From Symbiodinium natans (Eukaryota; Sar; Dinophyceae; Suessiales; Symbiodiniaceae): a stretch of 64,000 nt of DNA. Made by a program: the position numbers and the translations under genes. Where the stretch lies: the NCBI GenBank assembly GCA_905221605.1, contig CAJNDS010002266.1:374228-438227 (forward strand), given 5' to 3'. The notes below the pieces were generated by a model that saw only the letters and a program-made list of their open reading frames with translations, ran no database searches and was not told where the DNA came from. Numbering within the stretch: position 1 is the first letter of the stretch; the number at the start of each line of letters is the position of its first letter. Positions 39,263 through 51,960 of the stretch are shown in pieces.

Positions 39263-42200
39263 AAAACCCAGAACGCTTAGTAGAACCCTATTTATCATCC
39301 CGAGAAGCCCTATGATTCCTATAATACCAAACAAAAGCAAGACGCTAAACATGCAACCCCGTTGTCGCCCGAGGTCTGGGGTTTAGGGTTTAGGGTTTAG
39401 GGTTTAGGGTTTAGGAACAGCAAGCAAAGAAGGGGTCGTAGGAGCTCTTTTCCTGAAGCTGCGGTGTCGTAGCAATGCGCTTTTCCCGCGTGATCCGAAA
39501 AGCGTGGAATCCAGGCTGTCAGGCCAGGCCAGACGGTGAATGACCCTCAAGCCCACCTTTGCCCCCAGAACTCAAGAGACTATGAACCCCCAAGGCAGAA
39601 GTGGGAGTGCCCAATATGAAAGGTATGTAAGGTTTAATTTTAAGGCTTCATTTCAATTTAAGGCTAAGAAGCCAGAGGAAACCTACACCATGAGGCAACG
39701 CGAGAAAGCTCTGAGTCTCAGTGGTGAAGAGGTATTTGCGAACGGATACATGTCAATCGGCAAGTGTATGTAACGGGGTAAGATGTAAAGGGTCCCAAAA
39801 GCATCTTGTCGGGAACGATATCTTAAGGGTGGCTGATGCCTTCTGCTGTGAATCCGGCACATGGTCAGATCACCAAAAACTTGTGGGTCCTTTCTGGGAC
39901 GTGTCAAGATGAGACCCCATAAACGAACAAATATACGTCCCGAGCACTACGGCCGTTCACTTTCGATCCCGGAGAACTCCCCGCCCCAGCCCCCCACCCC
40001 CCGTTAAACCCTAAACCCTAAACCTTACCCCCACCCCCCACCCCCCCACCCCGCCCCCCGAACCCCGAACCCTACACCAGCATATCCTGAGGTGATTTTG
40101 TTGGTTGCGAACCCTAGACCCTAGACCCTATACACCCTAAGCCCAAGAAGCTCTATACTCTCCAAACGCTCAACCCTGTAATCCCCAAATCCTAACTCCC
40201 TCCAGCATCTTTCATCTTCACCCCCCTCATCTGGCGGCCTCCCGGAAGTCCCACTGACGTCTCTCGCCGAAGCCAGGGAAGGCGGAGAAAACTGCGGTTT
40301 ATTCCGAACCGAACCTCTAAACGCTGAGCCCTAAACATCTTTTTGATGCCTATGTCCTTGTGTGCTGATGGCGTCTTGCCTCCCGAAGCAAAGCGAAGAG
40401 TGAAACGGTCTCTTGCATCCCTCCTTCGAAACGCCGGTCCAAGTTTAGGGGGGTTCAGGGCTTCCAGAGAATTCGCATTCATAGTCTTTGGGGGAGGGCG
40501 GGGGGAGAAAGAATCCAGGATCACGTGATCAGAACAAGGATTCTGAGGAATCTTCCCCCATGATTTTCTCGTCCTAGGCCTTCATGGCTTCGGGGATGCT
40601 TGGTTTTGGGGTTTACGGTCTTAAGCTTGGGGTGCCTGTGGCTGATAGAGCTGTGAAGGGCACCAAAAAATTGGGTTCAGGAGGGTTTCGGGTTTAGGGC
40701 TCAGGGTCTCAAACTCAGCCCTAAGTCCTGAAGGCCTAAGTCGTGAACCCTCACACCTATAGCCTAAAGACCCTGAACCCTGAACCCTAAAACCCTGAAA
40801 CCCCAAGACCCTCCACACCTTAGACTCCCCAGTGGGGGTTTATGATATCGGGCGTACCATATTGGGGGTCCGTATTACGCGGGGGATCCTACTCGTTGGG
40901 GGTCTATATTCGGGTCTCCTTAGTTTCGCAAACGCCCTTGTAGGTTCCAGGCCAGAGATTCCGGCTTCATGGGATGCCTGGTTCAGGGTTCAGGAGTTAC
41001 AGGAGCCCGTAAGCCACAAACTAAACCCTGGTGTGCATGACTTCAATGGCCCCTCCACTATTTGCTTCAGAATTCCCCCCCCAAAAAAAATAATACGCCC
41101 TAGATAGCCCTTATGACTCTAAGAAGCCATACTTTCTATTTTTTTGGAGGTCCTTATGCAACTAGTCGCCTTATAACGGCCGGGAGAGGCAGGAGAGGCT
41201 GTGGCGGCAGCTTTACTGCCAATGGTGGCCCCGGGCAGGCCGAAAATTCTCATCCTCTCTTTGTGACATCCGCTGGGGTTGAGTTGCTGAATAATCGTTT
41301 AGGGTTTAGGGTTAAGGTTTAGGGTTAATCCCTTAGTAATTCGGGGGGGGGGGGGGGGACCTAGGGTGGGGGGGGAGTATAGAGGGGGGTAGTAGGGAAA
41401 CCATGCTTTAGGTTGAAGAAATCCTACACACTACCTCAGCATGATACACGCACTTCCCCCAAAGAGGAGGACCCCGAATACACCCGAAAATACGATAATC
41501 CTTCTTATCGGAACCCCCCAAAACGGTACCCCTATTTTCGGAAAACCCCCATAACCGGGGGGGGGGGGTGTCAGCATCAACCCCTGATTTAGAGGACCGG
41601 AGCCTTGTTGTCCCGATCCCGTGGGTTAGAGGTTTAGGGATCAGTCAGGGTTTAGGGGGTAGGGTTGAGGGTTGAGGGTTTAGGGTTTAGGGTTTAGGGC
41701 TTGGGGACTCAGGGATGGTAAGTACTTTGCTCCAGCATGGTGTCACACCTGCGGCAGCACGCCGCAAGCCCATCGCAAGGCCTTTTTCTGTCTACCAAAG
41801 CGTATTCACCAGAACAAGTCCTCAAACACATCCTAAACCCTAAACCCTAAACCCTAAATCCTAAACCCTAAACCCTAAACCCTAAACCCTAAATAATCCT
41901 AAACCCTAAACCCCAGGAGGCCACGAACACCTGAGGCACAAAACAACTTCAGGCCTTAAACCCTGAAGCCACGATGACGTGATGCAGCTGGGACTTTGAC
42001 CTCAGTCCATCCTACTCCTGGCGCGAGGGTCAGAGCCATCCACCATGGCTCAGACCTGCATCGTGTTTAGGGTTTCGGGTTTAGGGTTTCTAGGGCTGGA
42101 AAGATGGGTCGTTTCGAGAAGTTTAGGATATCGTTCCGAAGTAAGCGGACCGTCAAAAAGGGACCCTACTGTGAAACGGGTGGCAGCAGCTAAAGCTAGC

Positions 42201-42711
42201 AGGGTTCGGGGCTTGGCAACTTGTCGGGCTCAGAGGCATCAAGCTTCATGGAATGGAAAGCAAAGAATCAAGCGGTTGGTCTAACAAAGAAGCTCGGCGA
42301 CATGTGCATCACCAACACTGCAACTGATGAAAAACGGGAGGATTTGGGGCCGGTTTGAGGGGAGCAGGTGTCAGTATGACCTATGTAGGTACGCTTTAGA
42401 TGAGCAACAGGGGTCTCACAGCGCCAGAACCCTCTTCACACCCTTTCATATTACTTGTAAGTCTGGGTCTTTGTTCTGCGCACGTTAGGTGGCTTCCACG
42501 CCCTTGAACTCACGAAACAGTGCACACCTTGAGCCCAATGTAGCGTTGAAATTCCAACCCGGAACGATAACGACTAGTATTCCGCTTCTGGTCCATATAT
42601 TATACTTAGTACTATCATGACTTTTAGAACCCTATTCTCAAACCCTAAACCCTAAACCCTAAACCCTAAACCCTAAACCCTAAACCCTAAACCCTAAACC
42701 CTCAGCCGACC

Positions 42712-42832
42712 TCAAGAGCCCTCCGGAGCGGCGGCCGGGGCGGCCGGGGCGTCGGAAGCAGAAGCGTCGCTGGCCGCCGCGGCGTCCGCCTCCTCCTTCT
42801 TCATGGCCTCCGTGATCTCCTCTGGAGTGACC
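42712..42832 (-). CDS. Candidate terminal exon, acidic Ala-rich tail
   Basis: The minus strand reads 39 codons, beginning VTPEEITEAMKKEEADAAAA and continuing with an Ala/Ser/Asp/Pro-rich tail to a TGA at 42712-42714. Third positions are almost all G or C. It starts right after TTTAG of the 42833-42873 array and is followed by another CCCTAAA array (42637-42704). This is among the most convincing exon-like islands here because its composition is that of a real acidic protein tail. Family not recognised. Confidence 0.5.
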
Positions 42833-42873
42833 CTAAACCCTAAACCCTAAACCCTAAACCCTAAACCCTAAAC
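42833..42873 (-). repeat. 41-bp telomere-type array with GT...AG ends
   Basis: On the minus strand it reads five GTTTAGG units and a final GTTTAG, between candidate exons 42874-42897 and 42712-42832. Confidence 0.45.
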
Positions 42874-42897
42874 CCTGTTTGGAGTTCGGGATTGAGG
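42874..42897 (-). CDS. Candidate 24-bp micro-exon
   Basis: Between CTAAG and GTTTAG the minus strand encodes LNPELQT plus two bases (GG). Those bases join the G at 42832 to give ...ELQTGVTPEEI. The phase match with the next exon is its only real support. Confidence 0.25.
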
Positions 42898-42953
42898 CTT
42901 AGGGATGTTTAGGGTTTATGGCCAGAGGGCGTTGAAAATTTGGGATGTTTCAC

Positions 42954-43008
42954 CTTCCAGTCTCTCGCTCTCTTGGCCTTTGGCAGCCTTGATGCTCTCA
43001 TACCCTGC
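42954..43008 (-). CDS. Candidate internal exon
   Basis: Bounded by CACTTCAG upstream and GTGAAAC downstream, this 55-bp minus-strand segment encodes AGYESIKAAKGQESERLE with good codon bias. It probably belongs to the same gene as 42712-42832. The simple phase from here into 42897 does not match, so a boundary or exon is missing from my model. Confidence 0.4.
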
Positions 43009-44237
43009 CTGAAGTGTGTGCTAGTGCTAGGGTTTAGGGTTTGGGGTTTGGGTTTGGGGTTTAGGGTTTAGGGTTTGGTAGGGTTTGGGGTTTAGAGTTT
43101 AGGCCCATCAAGCTCAGTTTCGGATGCACTCACACGTCGGCCTAGACCACCTAGCCGCCCGAAACGTAGGCCTGAGGAGACCTCTAAACCCTAAAACTTG
43201 ATGTAAGTTGAGAGTCTTCCACTTAGGGTTTAGGGTTTAGGGTTTGAGGTTTAGGGTTTAGGGCTAGGGTTTAGGGCTTAAAGTCCTCCACGACATCCGG
43301 CTTCAGCGCGCGGAAGTCGAAACCAGGCTCGTCCTTGATCAAACTTCCGCAGGGCGCTGACCCGAGACCCCCAAAACCCCACGGAAACCCCAAGCCCACA
43401 AAAACCGTGTAACCACGCAGGGTTGAAACTTGGAGAAGGTCTGGACATGGCATTTTGACCATGAAGGGTGTTTTTCGTAGGCATATCTGGGCTTATACTT
43501 TTCTCGTCCCTTCTACGATCGGGGCCGTGAACCCTGAACCCTAAACCCTAAACCCTGGGCCCCAATTCCTGAACCCTAAACGTTAAACCCTAAACCCTGA
43601 ACCCTGAACGCTTGCAGGGGGCCGCTTGGGCGGGTGGTGCCGCTGGGCAGAGGTCGAACCTCTACCGGGTTTATAGGGAATTGGGACTTCGGGCAGGGTT
43701 AAGGGTTTGGTGGTTAAGGATTCAAGGTTTGGGGGTTGGAGGGTCTGTGCTTGCACCGTCCATTCCTGCATGGGCCAGTCCCCACTGCACCTATACAGTC
43801 CTGTAGCCCCAAATCACCACCCCTAAAAGCCTACTTCTTTGTAGGCAATTGCAATAAAAGCCCTTCACATCACCGAAACTGTTTTGCACGCCCCAAACGC
43901 GCGAAAACCTGGCCCCCTCATCATCTCCAATATTGACACTAAACCCTAAACACAAAAAGGCCCCAAACCCTGAAACCTAAACCCTACACCCGTCAACATA
44001 ACAACTTCAGGGCAACTTTGGAGTCAAAATTCAATTTTTACAGCAAGCTCGTTCCGGGTCAGGATTTGGCGTGCATCGTTCCGAAGCCAAGAGCTGGGGC
44101 TAGTAAACCCTAAACCCTAAACCTCTCGTGCACCGGCCGTAAACCCCGAACTTGCGCACGGGTGCCTGCTTGACAGCAGCCACCTGGTTCACCGCTGAGT
44201 AGTAGAACGCGTTCTCAGCTTCCTCCGGCAGGAAGAG

Positions 44238-44240
<3 letters not shown>

Positions 44241-44268
<28 letters not shown>

Positions 44269-44330
44269 GTGGGGGGTGGGGGGGTTTAGGGGGGGTTTGG
44301 GGGGGGTGGGGGGTGGGGGGGGGGGGGGTG
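44241..44330 (+). repeat. Poly-G tracts, longest 29 bases
   Basis: A 29-G run followed by further G blocks separated by single T or TTTA steps. Confidence 0.95.
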
Positions 44331-45734
44331 GGGGTTGATTGGGGTTTAGCGTTTAGGGTTTCGGGTTTAGGGTTGAGAGGGCAGGTTTATGGAATCAGTG
44401 TACTCTTTGAAGGTTTCTTTGGGGGTCCGGATTCGAGGGGAAGTTCTACGGCCATATTGCTTTCTGTTTTTTGTTTCTTTCTGGATTGCTGGCTAGGCAG
44501 CCCTTACACCTGAACTACATAGTGACATCGAGTTCCGAGACAGTTCCCAAGACACCTGAAAACACAACCCGAAACCCTGAACCCTAAACCCTAAACCCTG
44601 AACCCTGAACCCTGAACCCTAAACCAGCCAAAGAATGCCTCCAAAACCTGAATACTGCCTGAAAGAAGTGCATTGCAAATGAAACGAACTCCCTCCTGGA
44701 CCTGTAGCAAACCTGGGTGCATTTTCTCATGGCAAGGCCTTGGTGAAGAAGGCATAGTACGTGAAACCAGCCACCTTGCTTTAGGGGTTATAGGGTTTAC
44801 AGGGTTTGGAGGGTTTATAAGGTTCATAAGGTGTATGAGGCTTATAAGGTATAATATACCTTATATTATAAGGTTTATAAAGTTTAAGGCATGTGGCTTT
44901 TCGTGGGATAGCCCCGGTAGCGGACCTGATCGTTTCTTGCTATTCCTTACCGATTTACAATGCAGACCGATCATCCCACATCGCATCTTGCCTCCCTTCT
45001 GCCAACATGCGGGTTTAGGGTTTAGGGCAGGGTTTGGGGTTTAGGGTTTGGGGTCCAGGGTCTAGGGTTTAGAATCCAGGGTCTAGGGTTAAGGGTTTAG
45101 GGCATGTAAACACTATCCCTTGTCGTTTGCAAGGAGTCCTTCACTTCGGTGTGTGTTCAAGCCTAGGAAGAGGGGCCTCGCCTTTGCGTGAAAAAACATG
45201 GGACCCAAGTTCACGACGCAACCTGAGGCCCCCAAAAAAAGGACCGCGAGCCCAAACTTTAAACCCTGAACTGAACCCGAATCCAGCCCCAGTGAACCAC
45301 ACAAGCACAGTGAGGGTTTAGGGCTTAGGGCTTAGGGCTTAGGGCTTAGGGTTTAGGGTTTAGGGTTTAGGGTTTAGGGTTTAGGGTGAGGACTTCCGTC
45401 CAGGCCACAACCAGGGTCACAAAGGGCAGGATAAAGGGGCCGGACACGAAGTTGCCAACCTGGCAGCGAGGCCTAAGGTTGGGTGGCTCTCGAGGAGTAG
45501 GGGGGGCTCTTGACCCAAAAAAAGCGCGTTTGCTCGTTTGTTGTGGTTTTGCTTCTGTTTTCTTGAGGGGAGAGGGGGATGGGTTCTACGTTTTTGGGTC
45601 TGGGGTTTCTCGGGCCCGCTTGTGTGGGAAGGGGCGATGATAGATGTTCTAGCTGGTGAAATAAGCTTCCTTTCGACAAGAGGAAATTCCCCCTGATTGT
45701 TGAAGAGCCCCTCATACAGGGTTGAGGTGTTCCA

Positions 45735-46094
45735 TTGCCGAGGGCATGGCACAGCAAGAACAACTTTCAGGCCTGCTCCAGATCATCTGGCTCCTTGGCT
45801 GGCGGCCCTAGTCTGAAACCCCAAACCCTACATACCACAGAAAGCGAGTTGAATGCAGACTGGAACTGCACTTCCCATACAATGACTCCCTTTGAGAGCA
45901 AAAATCAAGATGTACGACAAGGTACGCACGTCTTCATGGAAGACAGCAACCTGTTGGGGTTTCACCGGCAAAGAACTCAAAGAGCTGAACCGGAACCTCT
46001 AATCCCTAGCCCGAGCCGTAGCCCCAATTGCCCCCAACTCGCCACCAGCTTTGCATCCTCCAGTTGGCTAAAGGCACGCAGGTTCAGGGTTTAG
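45735..46094 (+). CDS. Hypothetical 119-codon ORF
   Basis: Open frame through a 350-bp unique island ending in a GGGTTTA array. Ser/Pro-rich end, no recognised domain. Confidence 0.13.
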   Translation: MPRAWHSKNNFQACSRSSGSLAGGPSLKPQTLHTTESELNADWNCTSHTMTPFESKNQDVRQGTHVFMEDSNLLGFHRQRTQRAEPEPLIPSPSRSPNCPQLATSFASSSWLKARRFRV

Positions 46095-48123
46095 GGTTTA
46101 GGGTTTAGGGTTTAGGGTTTAGGGTTTAGGGCGAAGCTTGGGGGTGAGGGACTGGCAGCGGCTCCGAGCCCCGACCCCCACTCTCTCACACTTGAAGAAG
46201 GACAAGCCTTTGAACCGAGCCCTGAACCGTCCTGGCCCCCACTCAATGGGGTTTAGGGTTTAGGGTTTGGGGTTTGGGGTTTGGGGTTAGGGTTTAGGGT
46301 TTAGGGTTTAGGGTGATACGAAAGCCCTGACCCATCATGCTGCCACGACGCCGTCTCCTCAGTCGGAATGCCGGACTTTTCAACCCTTAGCTGGCGCAGG
46401 TACGCAAGGATCAGAGGCTTTATAGTTGCTTTAGTTTCGGGTTGAGGTGCAGACAAGACCTTGCGTGCGGAAAGGACCAAACCTAGGCAACTCAATACAG
46501 GAAAAAACATCCGGTTGAGCTGGGAGTCGGGTATAGCGCATTGCACATTACAGCCCCCGACCAGCTTGCTAAACTTCAGGGTTTAGGGTTAGGGTTTGAG
46601 CCTAGAAAAGCCTAAACCATCTCCAAAATAGCAGGGCAATTGGTCGCCTCATATGCTATGGGACGAAGGCGACATTAAACATCGTATCCATGCAGACCCT
46701 CCCCCGCAAGTCCTGACAGGGTCTAGCAGTGTTTGGGGTCTTTAGGGTTTGGAGCTTCGCGCGTTTGCGACACTAGCAATCAAGTCGACAGAGCATTGTG
46801 CATTGGGTGAAGTTTCAACCATCTGTGTCAGAGCCCTTAAAACCCAAGCTGAAATTTAAAACCTCAACCCTACATCTTCAAGACTGGGTCCTAACCCTAT
46901 GCCCTAAACTCTAAACCCTTTCAACCCAAATGGATCCGAAAAATGGGTTTCGCTGTGTCCGGTTGGTGTAGGGTTTTGGCGAGGGCATAGACGCCGAAGG
47001 CTTGCGGGGTTCGTGACTGAATCCGGTGCAACTCACGAACCGGGCTTGGGTTTAGGGGCTTCGGTTGTACGAAGTCGTTTTTGCATGTTGGGCTTAAGGG
47101 CTTGTAAGGCTTCAACCCCTAGCACTGAACCCCGAAGTCAGACTCACATGTGGAGAGCCTGGATTCCCTCCTAGTAGTAGAAGAGGTGAGGGGGAAGACG
47201 GATGGTACTTAAGTCCCCCAATGGCCAGGGTGCTGTTCCATGTCAATTCCGAATTCGTCCTGGGCCGCTTGCGATCAAAAGCAAGAATCTTCTGGGGTGC
47301 TTTGTCCACCTCAAGTCTACCCTAAACCCTAAACACAAAGTGCGGAGTACGGGCGCAGGTTTGCGTAAACCATCGTACCATTGAGCTTTAGAATCAAGCC
47401 CGAAACCCCAAAGGGGGTTGGGGAGGTTGTCTGTCTCTCTGCTACAGGACAGCCGATTGCTGGGCCTGGGGGTTGGCGTTGGTTTGAGTATGGAATAGGA
47501 ATAACAGACAGGCAGGAAGTGTTCTTGATAAGATTGTCAGCCCGAAACATGCGGTACACAGAGAGTTTGAAAGCCCTGTGCTTCGACCTAAACCCTAAAC
47601 CCTAAACCCTAAACCCTAAACCCTAAACCCTTTGGCCGATATCCCCAAGGCCAACCGTGAGGCCAGGAGGCTGAGTCGAGGGACATGAAGATGCTGCGGG
47701 TTTTGATGGCTTCCTGCAAGGATCGAATGGGCCTAAACCCTAAACCCTAAACCCTAAGCCCTAAACCTCTTTTGTTTGTGAGGAAAGAGACCGGATACGG
47801 GCCGATACTTGACTTAGCCGACTATGCCCCGGCGTAGCTGAACTCAAGTTTCATCCAAAAGCCCTAAGCCACACATCTTGGCGAGATGGATTCCTTGGAG
47901 CCTTGGAGACTTCCCCCACGCATTCCGAAGATGCTCGGGGTCTACGTTGGAAGTCAGTGGGAAAGTTTCCAATCTTCAAGGCCCTACACCTGAAACTTAA
48001 ACAGATCCTACAACACAAGAAGCCGAGGGCCCTGAGCCCCTAAACCATCCCCCAAAACCCACCCCCCGAAGCCAGAACCCTAGACTCTCCAAACAATCCC
48101 CCGCCACCCCGAGTCGTTTTGTT

Positions 48124-48200
48124 CTGGGATCAGGGTTCAGGGTTCAGGGTTCAGGGTCCAGGGTGCAGGGTCCAGGGTTCAGGGTTCAGGGTTCAGGGTT
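48124..48200 (+). repeat. GGGTTCA variant array
   Basis: About ten GGGTTCA or GGGTCCA units leading into perfect TTTAGGG units. Confidence 0.9.
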
Positions 48201-50841
48201 CAGGGTTCAGGGTTCAGGGTTTAGGGTTTAGGGTTTAGGGTTTAGGGTTTAGGATCTGCATGCGGAATCGTGGGAAGAGCCCTGGCTGGCATCAGAACGT
48301 TCGGTTCCGGAGATGGATGTCGATGTCCTGGTGTCCTCCTTTAGTTAGGTGTGATGAGACCTTTGTTTCTACGCTCTAGACTCTAAACCCTAAAACCTAA
48401 ACCCTAAACCCTAAACCCTAAACCCTAACTTCACGCATATCCAATGGTGGCCTGGGAAGGCCCGTCGAGATCTGCAGACTCGGCTGATGCAGCTCTCGCA
48501 GTTCGCGCGCCTGAATCTCCAGGCTTGGGGAGAGCTCCTAGCGTGCACCTAAAAGTTGAGGGTTTAGGGTTTAGGGTTTAATCTCTAATCGTAGTTCCGA
48601 TTTTTTGTGTTCATTAGTATTATATTCTTAGTATTATATTTGGTTTCCTTCTTTGTTTGGGGGTGGGGGGGGGGGGGGTTCGGGGCCATTCTTGGGTCCC
48701 CTGTAGATACGATGGAAGAAACAAACTGAACTGCAGCTGTCGATGTCCCCAAGACAGCCTGCAACTGAGATAAACCCCCCTAAACCGTGAAATCCTAAAG
48801 CAAACGAATGGGGGGGGGGGGCTCGTTACCCCAAACCCTAAACCCTAAAAACAAGCAACTGGGGGGGGGGGGGGGGGCTCGTGGAACAAGGCAAAATGGG
48901 CCGCAGGCTCACGGACGACACCATCACAGAAACGATGCGCATGGCAGGGAAGCTTACGTTGAGGGCGGGGCGGGTCGAATAGATCCCTGACCTACGAATT
49001 CATACTTATGCGAAAGTTTAGGGTTTTAGGTTTTTGGGGTTTGTCTTTCGTTACTTCGGTACTGCTTTGCAAGGGTGGTGCGGCACCCTCTATGGGAAGG
49101 ATGCTGAATGTCTGTGTCCTGTGCTAGCAAGCGTTTAGGGTCTAGGTTTAGGTTTCTCCACCATGACAACCTCTACCACCCAAGACCCTAGAGTATGAAA
49201 CCCAACTCGAAAACCCTTACAAAACCCTATAAGCTCTGAACCCTAACCCAAAAAATCCTATGAACCCCGAACCCTATAAAACCCTATAAACCCTAAACCA
49301 TGCAGCCAAGATAAATCGAAACGGAGTCCTCTGAGCATGAACTGCCAACATCTGAAGCTCCCAATCTGTAATTACGATAAGGCTTTAGGGCTTAGGGGGC
49401 CTAAAGGCCCTCAACCCTACCCCATTGGGTATTTAGGCTGGTGTATATGGGGGGGTTGACGAGAATAGGGCACCCCTAACATAGGCTCCCAAATAGTGGG
49501 ATCCCCGTATACAATGGACCCCAACAAGGTGCCCAAATTCGTAACCCACCCCCCCACCCCCCAAATAGTGGGATCCCCGTTTACAATGTTGTGTTTCCGA
49601 CGGGTGATAAGGATCGGTATTGATGGTACCAGTAGGACCCGAAAGCCCTGAGCCCCAAATCCCAAGCCCTCGCTCCAAACCCCTTACCCCTTAGCCCCTA
49701 AGTCCTACAGTAAGCCCTATAAGCCTACAAACCCTAAACTCCTAAACACTCCCGCACACAATCTCCAACCTCACCTCCTCTCGAAGCAGGGCCCGCGGTG
49801 AAGCACCAGGGGGCAAACCTGGCAAAGCCCAAACCCAAGACGTCCTAAACCCTATACTATGGGGTCGGAAGAATTGCTAATCACTTGTGGTCCCTTTATA
49901 GTTATTAAGTTATACTACAATAACCCCCAAAACCCTTTTCTAAAATAAGGCCCCTATGGTCAGCCTAGGCGGGGTAGCAGGCCTGACGGGAATTCAGTCT
50001 TTCTTTGAGGAACTTGATCGCTGCAGGACTGCATGACCAAAGCCCCAAATCCCTTGGGCTTAGAGCATTCAACGTCTCCGGTTTGGGACTGATCCGGGAG
50101 TTGAGTTGGGGCACCTAGACCCCACACCCCACACCCCCCCCCCCCTCCCCTCTTCCCGCCCAATGGCTGTTCCATGTAGGGAGGTACCAGCATGTCTTGC
50201 TATAACATGCAGGTAACGTGAGTCATCCCTTCCTCCGATTACTAAAGACCCCATCCCCGGCGCCCGGCCCAATACCAAAACCACCAAAGACCAAAACATT
50301 TTCCGCCGATCCGAATTTTAAATTCGCTCTTGGTCGGGGGGGTATGGGGTTTTCGTAGCGCATTAGCAGGAAGGGATTATGTAGAACTGCAGTCATTGGC
50401 CGTGTTGGTTGTCGAGGTGGCCCGGCAAGTGCAGCTGAGGGTTTCGCTAGAGGCGACGGTGGCATGTGGAATTCGACCGTTTAGGGAAAGGGTATCTACG
50501 CCGCGCAGGGTTGCCCTACACCCTAAACTGTCTTGGGTGCTTGCAAGGCTTATGTGGGCTTGGGCTTGCGGCTTGTTGTACCGCAAGACGGTCGTTCCCG
50601 AGGGTTTAGGGTTAAGGCTTCGGTTTCAGAGGGTGTGGAATAGGTCTTAGTGCTAGGAACCGAGTGTTGGCAGGACACAAAACTGCAAATTCTCAACCCG
50701 CAGCCCTAAACCCTGCATACTGTCTAGAGCTCTATTGTTTATGTTTTTTGTTTTGGGGGGGCTCCAAATTTCTTGGTCAGTAGATGATGCTTACTAGCCT
50801 CCTAAGCTAACCAAAAAAAGGAAGTACAACAAGGTCGAGGT

Positions 50842-50924
50842 TGTGATGTCCCCCCTTTTACCAGCAGTCCTGAATAGAAATCTTTATAGGGGTGCAATAA
50901 TCCCGATTAAGGACTGCTACCATA
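50842..50924. repeat. Small fold-back element, family 1 copy
   Basis: Left arm GATGTCCCCCCTTTTACCAG, inner right arm ATTAAGGACTGCTACCATAA; the outer right arm is replaced by CCCTAAA. Confidence 0.6.
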
Positions 50925-51016
50925 AACCCTAAACCCTAAACCCGAAACCCTAAACCCTAAACCCTAAACCCCCAACCCTAAACCCTAAACCCTAAACCCT
51001 AAACCCTAAACCCTCA
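50925..51016 (+). repeat. Interstitial telomere-type array
   Basis: About 12 CCCTAAA units, starting exactly where the family 1 arm is cut off. Confidence 0.93.
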
Positions 51017-51494
51017 GGAAGCACAAGTAGGTCTAGGTGGTAGCAGTTTGGCCCAGAAGCATCAGGGCAACCACGGCCAGCAACTGTCGACCTCCCCGGC
51101 CTGGAACGAGTTTCTACAGGTTAGGGTTTAGGTTTAGGGTTTAGCGTTTAGGGTTTAGGGTTGGGGTTTCATTAGGGTTTAGGGTTTAGGGTTTAGGGTT
51201 TAGGGTTTAGGGTTTAGGGTTTGGGGGTTCGGGCGCTTGGGGATGAGATGGGTTGAGGCGGCTTGAGAGGCTCTAGGGTAGGCTGAAAACCTGTTGCTGG
51301 GAAATAGTCTATGTCTTTCTGTATTGGAAGCCTGACCATGTTTGGGAATATGTTTTTCGAGCCTTCAAACGGCCAACCTACGCCCTTCACAGCCTAAACC
51401 TGGAAGCTTCAACCCTTATAAGCGCTGAACTCTCTGAACCCCCAAAACCAGCCCTAACCTCTACACCCTCAACTTCAAACGCCAAAGCCTGAAC

Positions 51495-51710
51495 CCTTAA
51501 CTTATAACCCTTATAACCCTTATAACCCTTATAACCCTTAAACCCTTAAACCCTTAAACCCTTAAACCCTTAAACCCTTAAACCCTTAAACCCTTAAACC
51601 CTTAAACCCTCAAACTCTTAAACCCTTAAACCCTTAAACCCTTAAACCCTTAACCCTAAACCCTCAACCCTAAACCCTTAAACCCTTAACCCTTAACCCT
51701 TAAACCTACA
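51495..51710 (+). repeat. 8-bp CCCTTAAA variant array
   Basis: CCCTTATAA units turn into about 15 CCCTTAAA units, then back toward CCCTAAA. The period is 8 rather than 7. Confidence 0.93.
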
Positions 51711-51794
51711 CCTCCAAGGGAGCCCGCCTGATGTGCTTGGCTTCGCCATCACTTTGGGACCACGGAGCTGCGAAGCCTTTGGAGGCTCTGGGTT

Positions 51795-51960
51795 CAGGGT
51801 TGAGGGTTTGAGGGTTCGAGGGTTCGAGGGTTTGGGGGTTCGAGGGTTCTAAGGTTCGAGGGTTTGAGGGTGCGGGGGTTTGAGGGTTCGAGGGTTCGAG
51901 GGTTCCAGAGTTTTCAGGGCACCAAAGATTATGGTTTAGGGTTTTAGGGTTTGACGGTTT
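51795..51960 (+). repeat. GGGTTCGA/GGGTTTGA variant array
   Basis: Units of 8 bp with G/C changes, about 14 copies before degrading. Confidence 0.88.

Larger units (their letters stand above)
38801..44240. other. Mosaic of unique islands and telomere-type repeats
   Basis: Telomere-type blocks at 39035-39075, 39377-39414, 41640-41700, 41823-41915, 42637-42704 and 43020-43100. Poly-G at 41343-41359. Larger islands at 39420-39960, 40160-40620, 41940-42620 and 43450-44220. Coding evidence only at 42712-43008. Confidence 0.65.
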
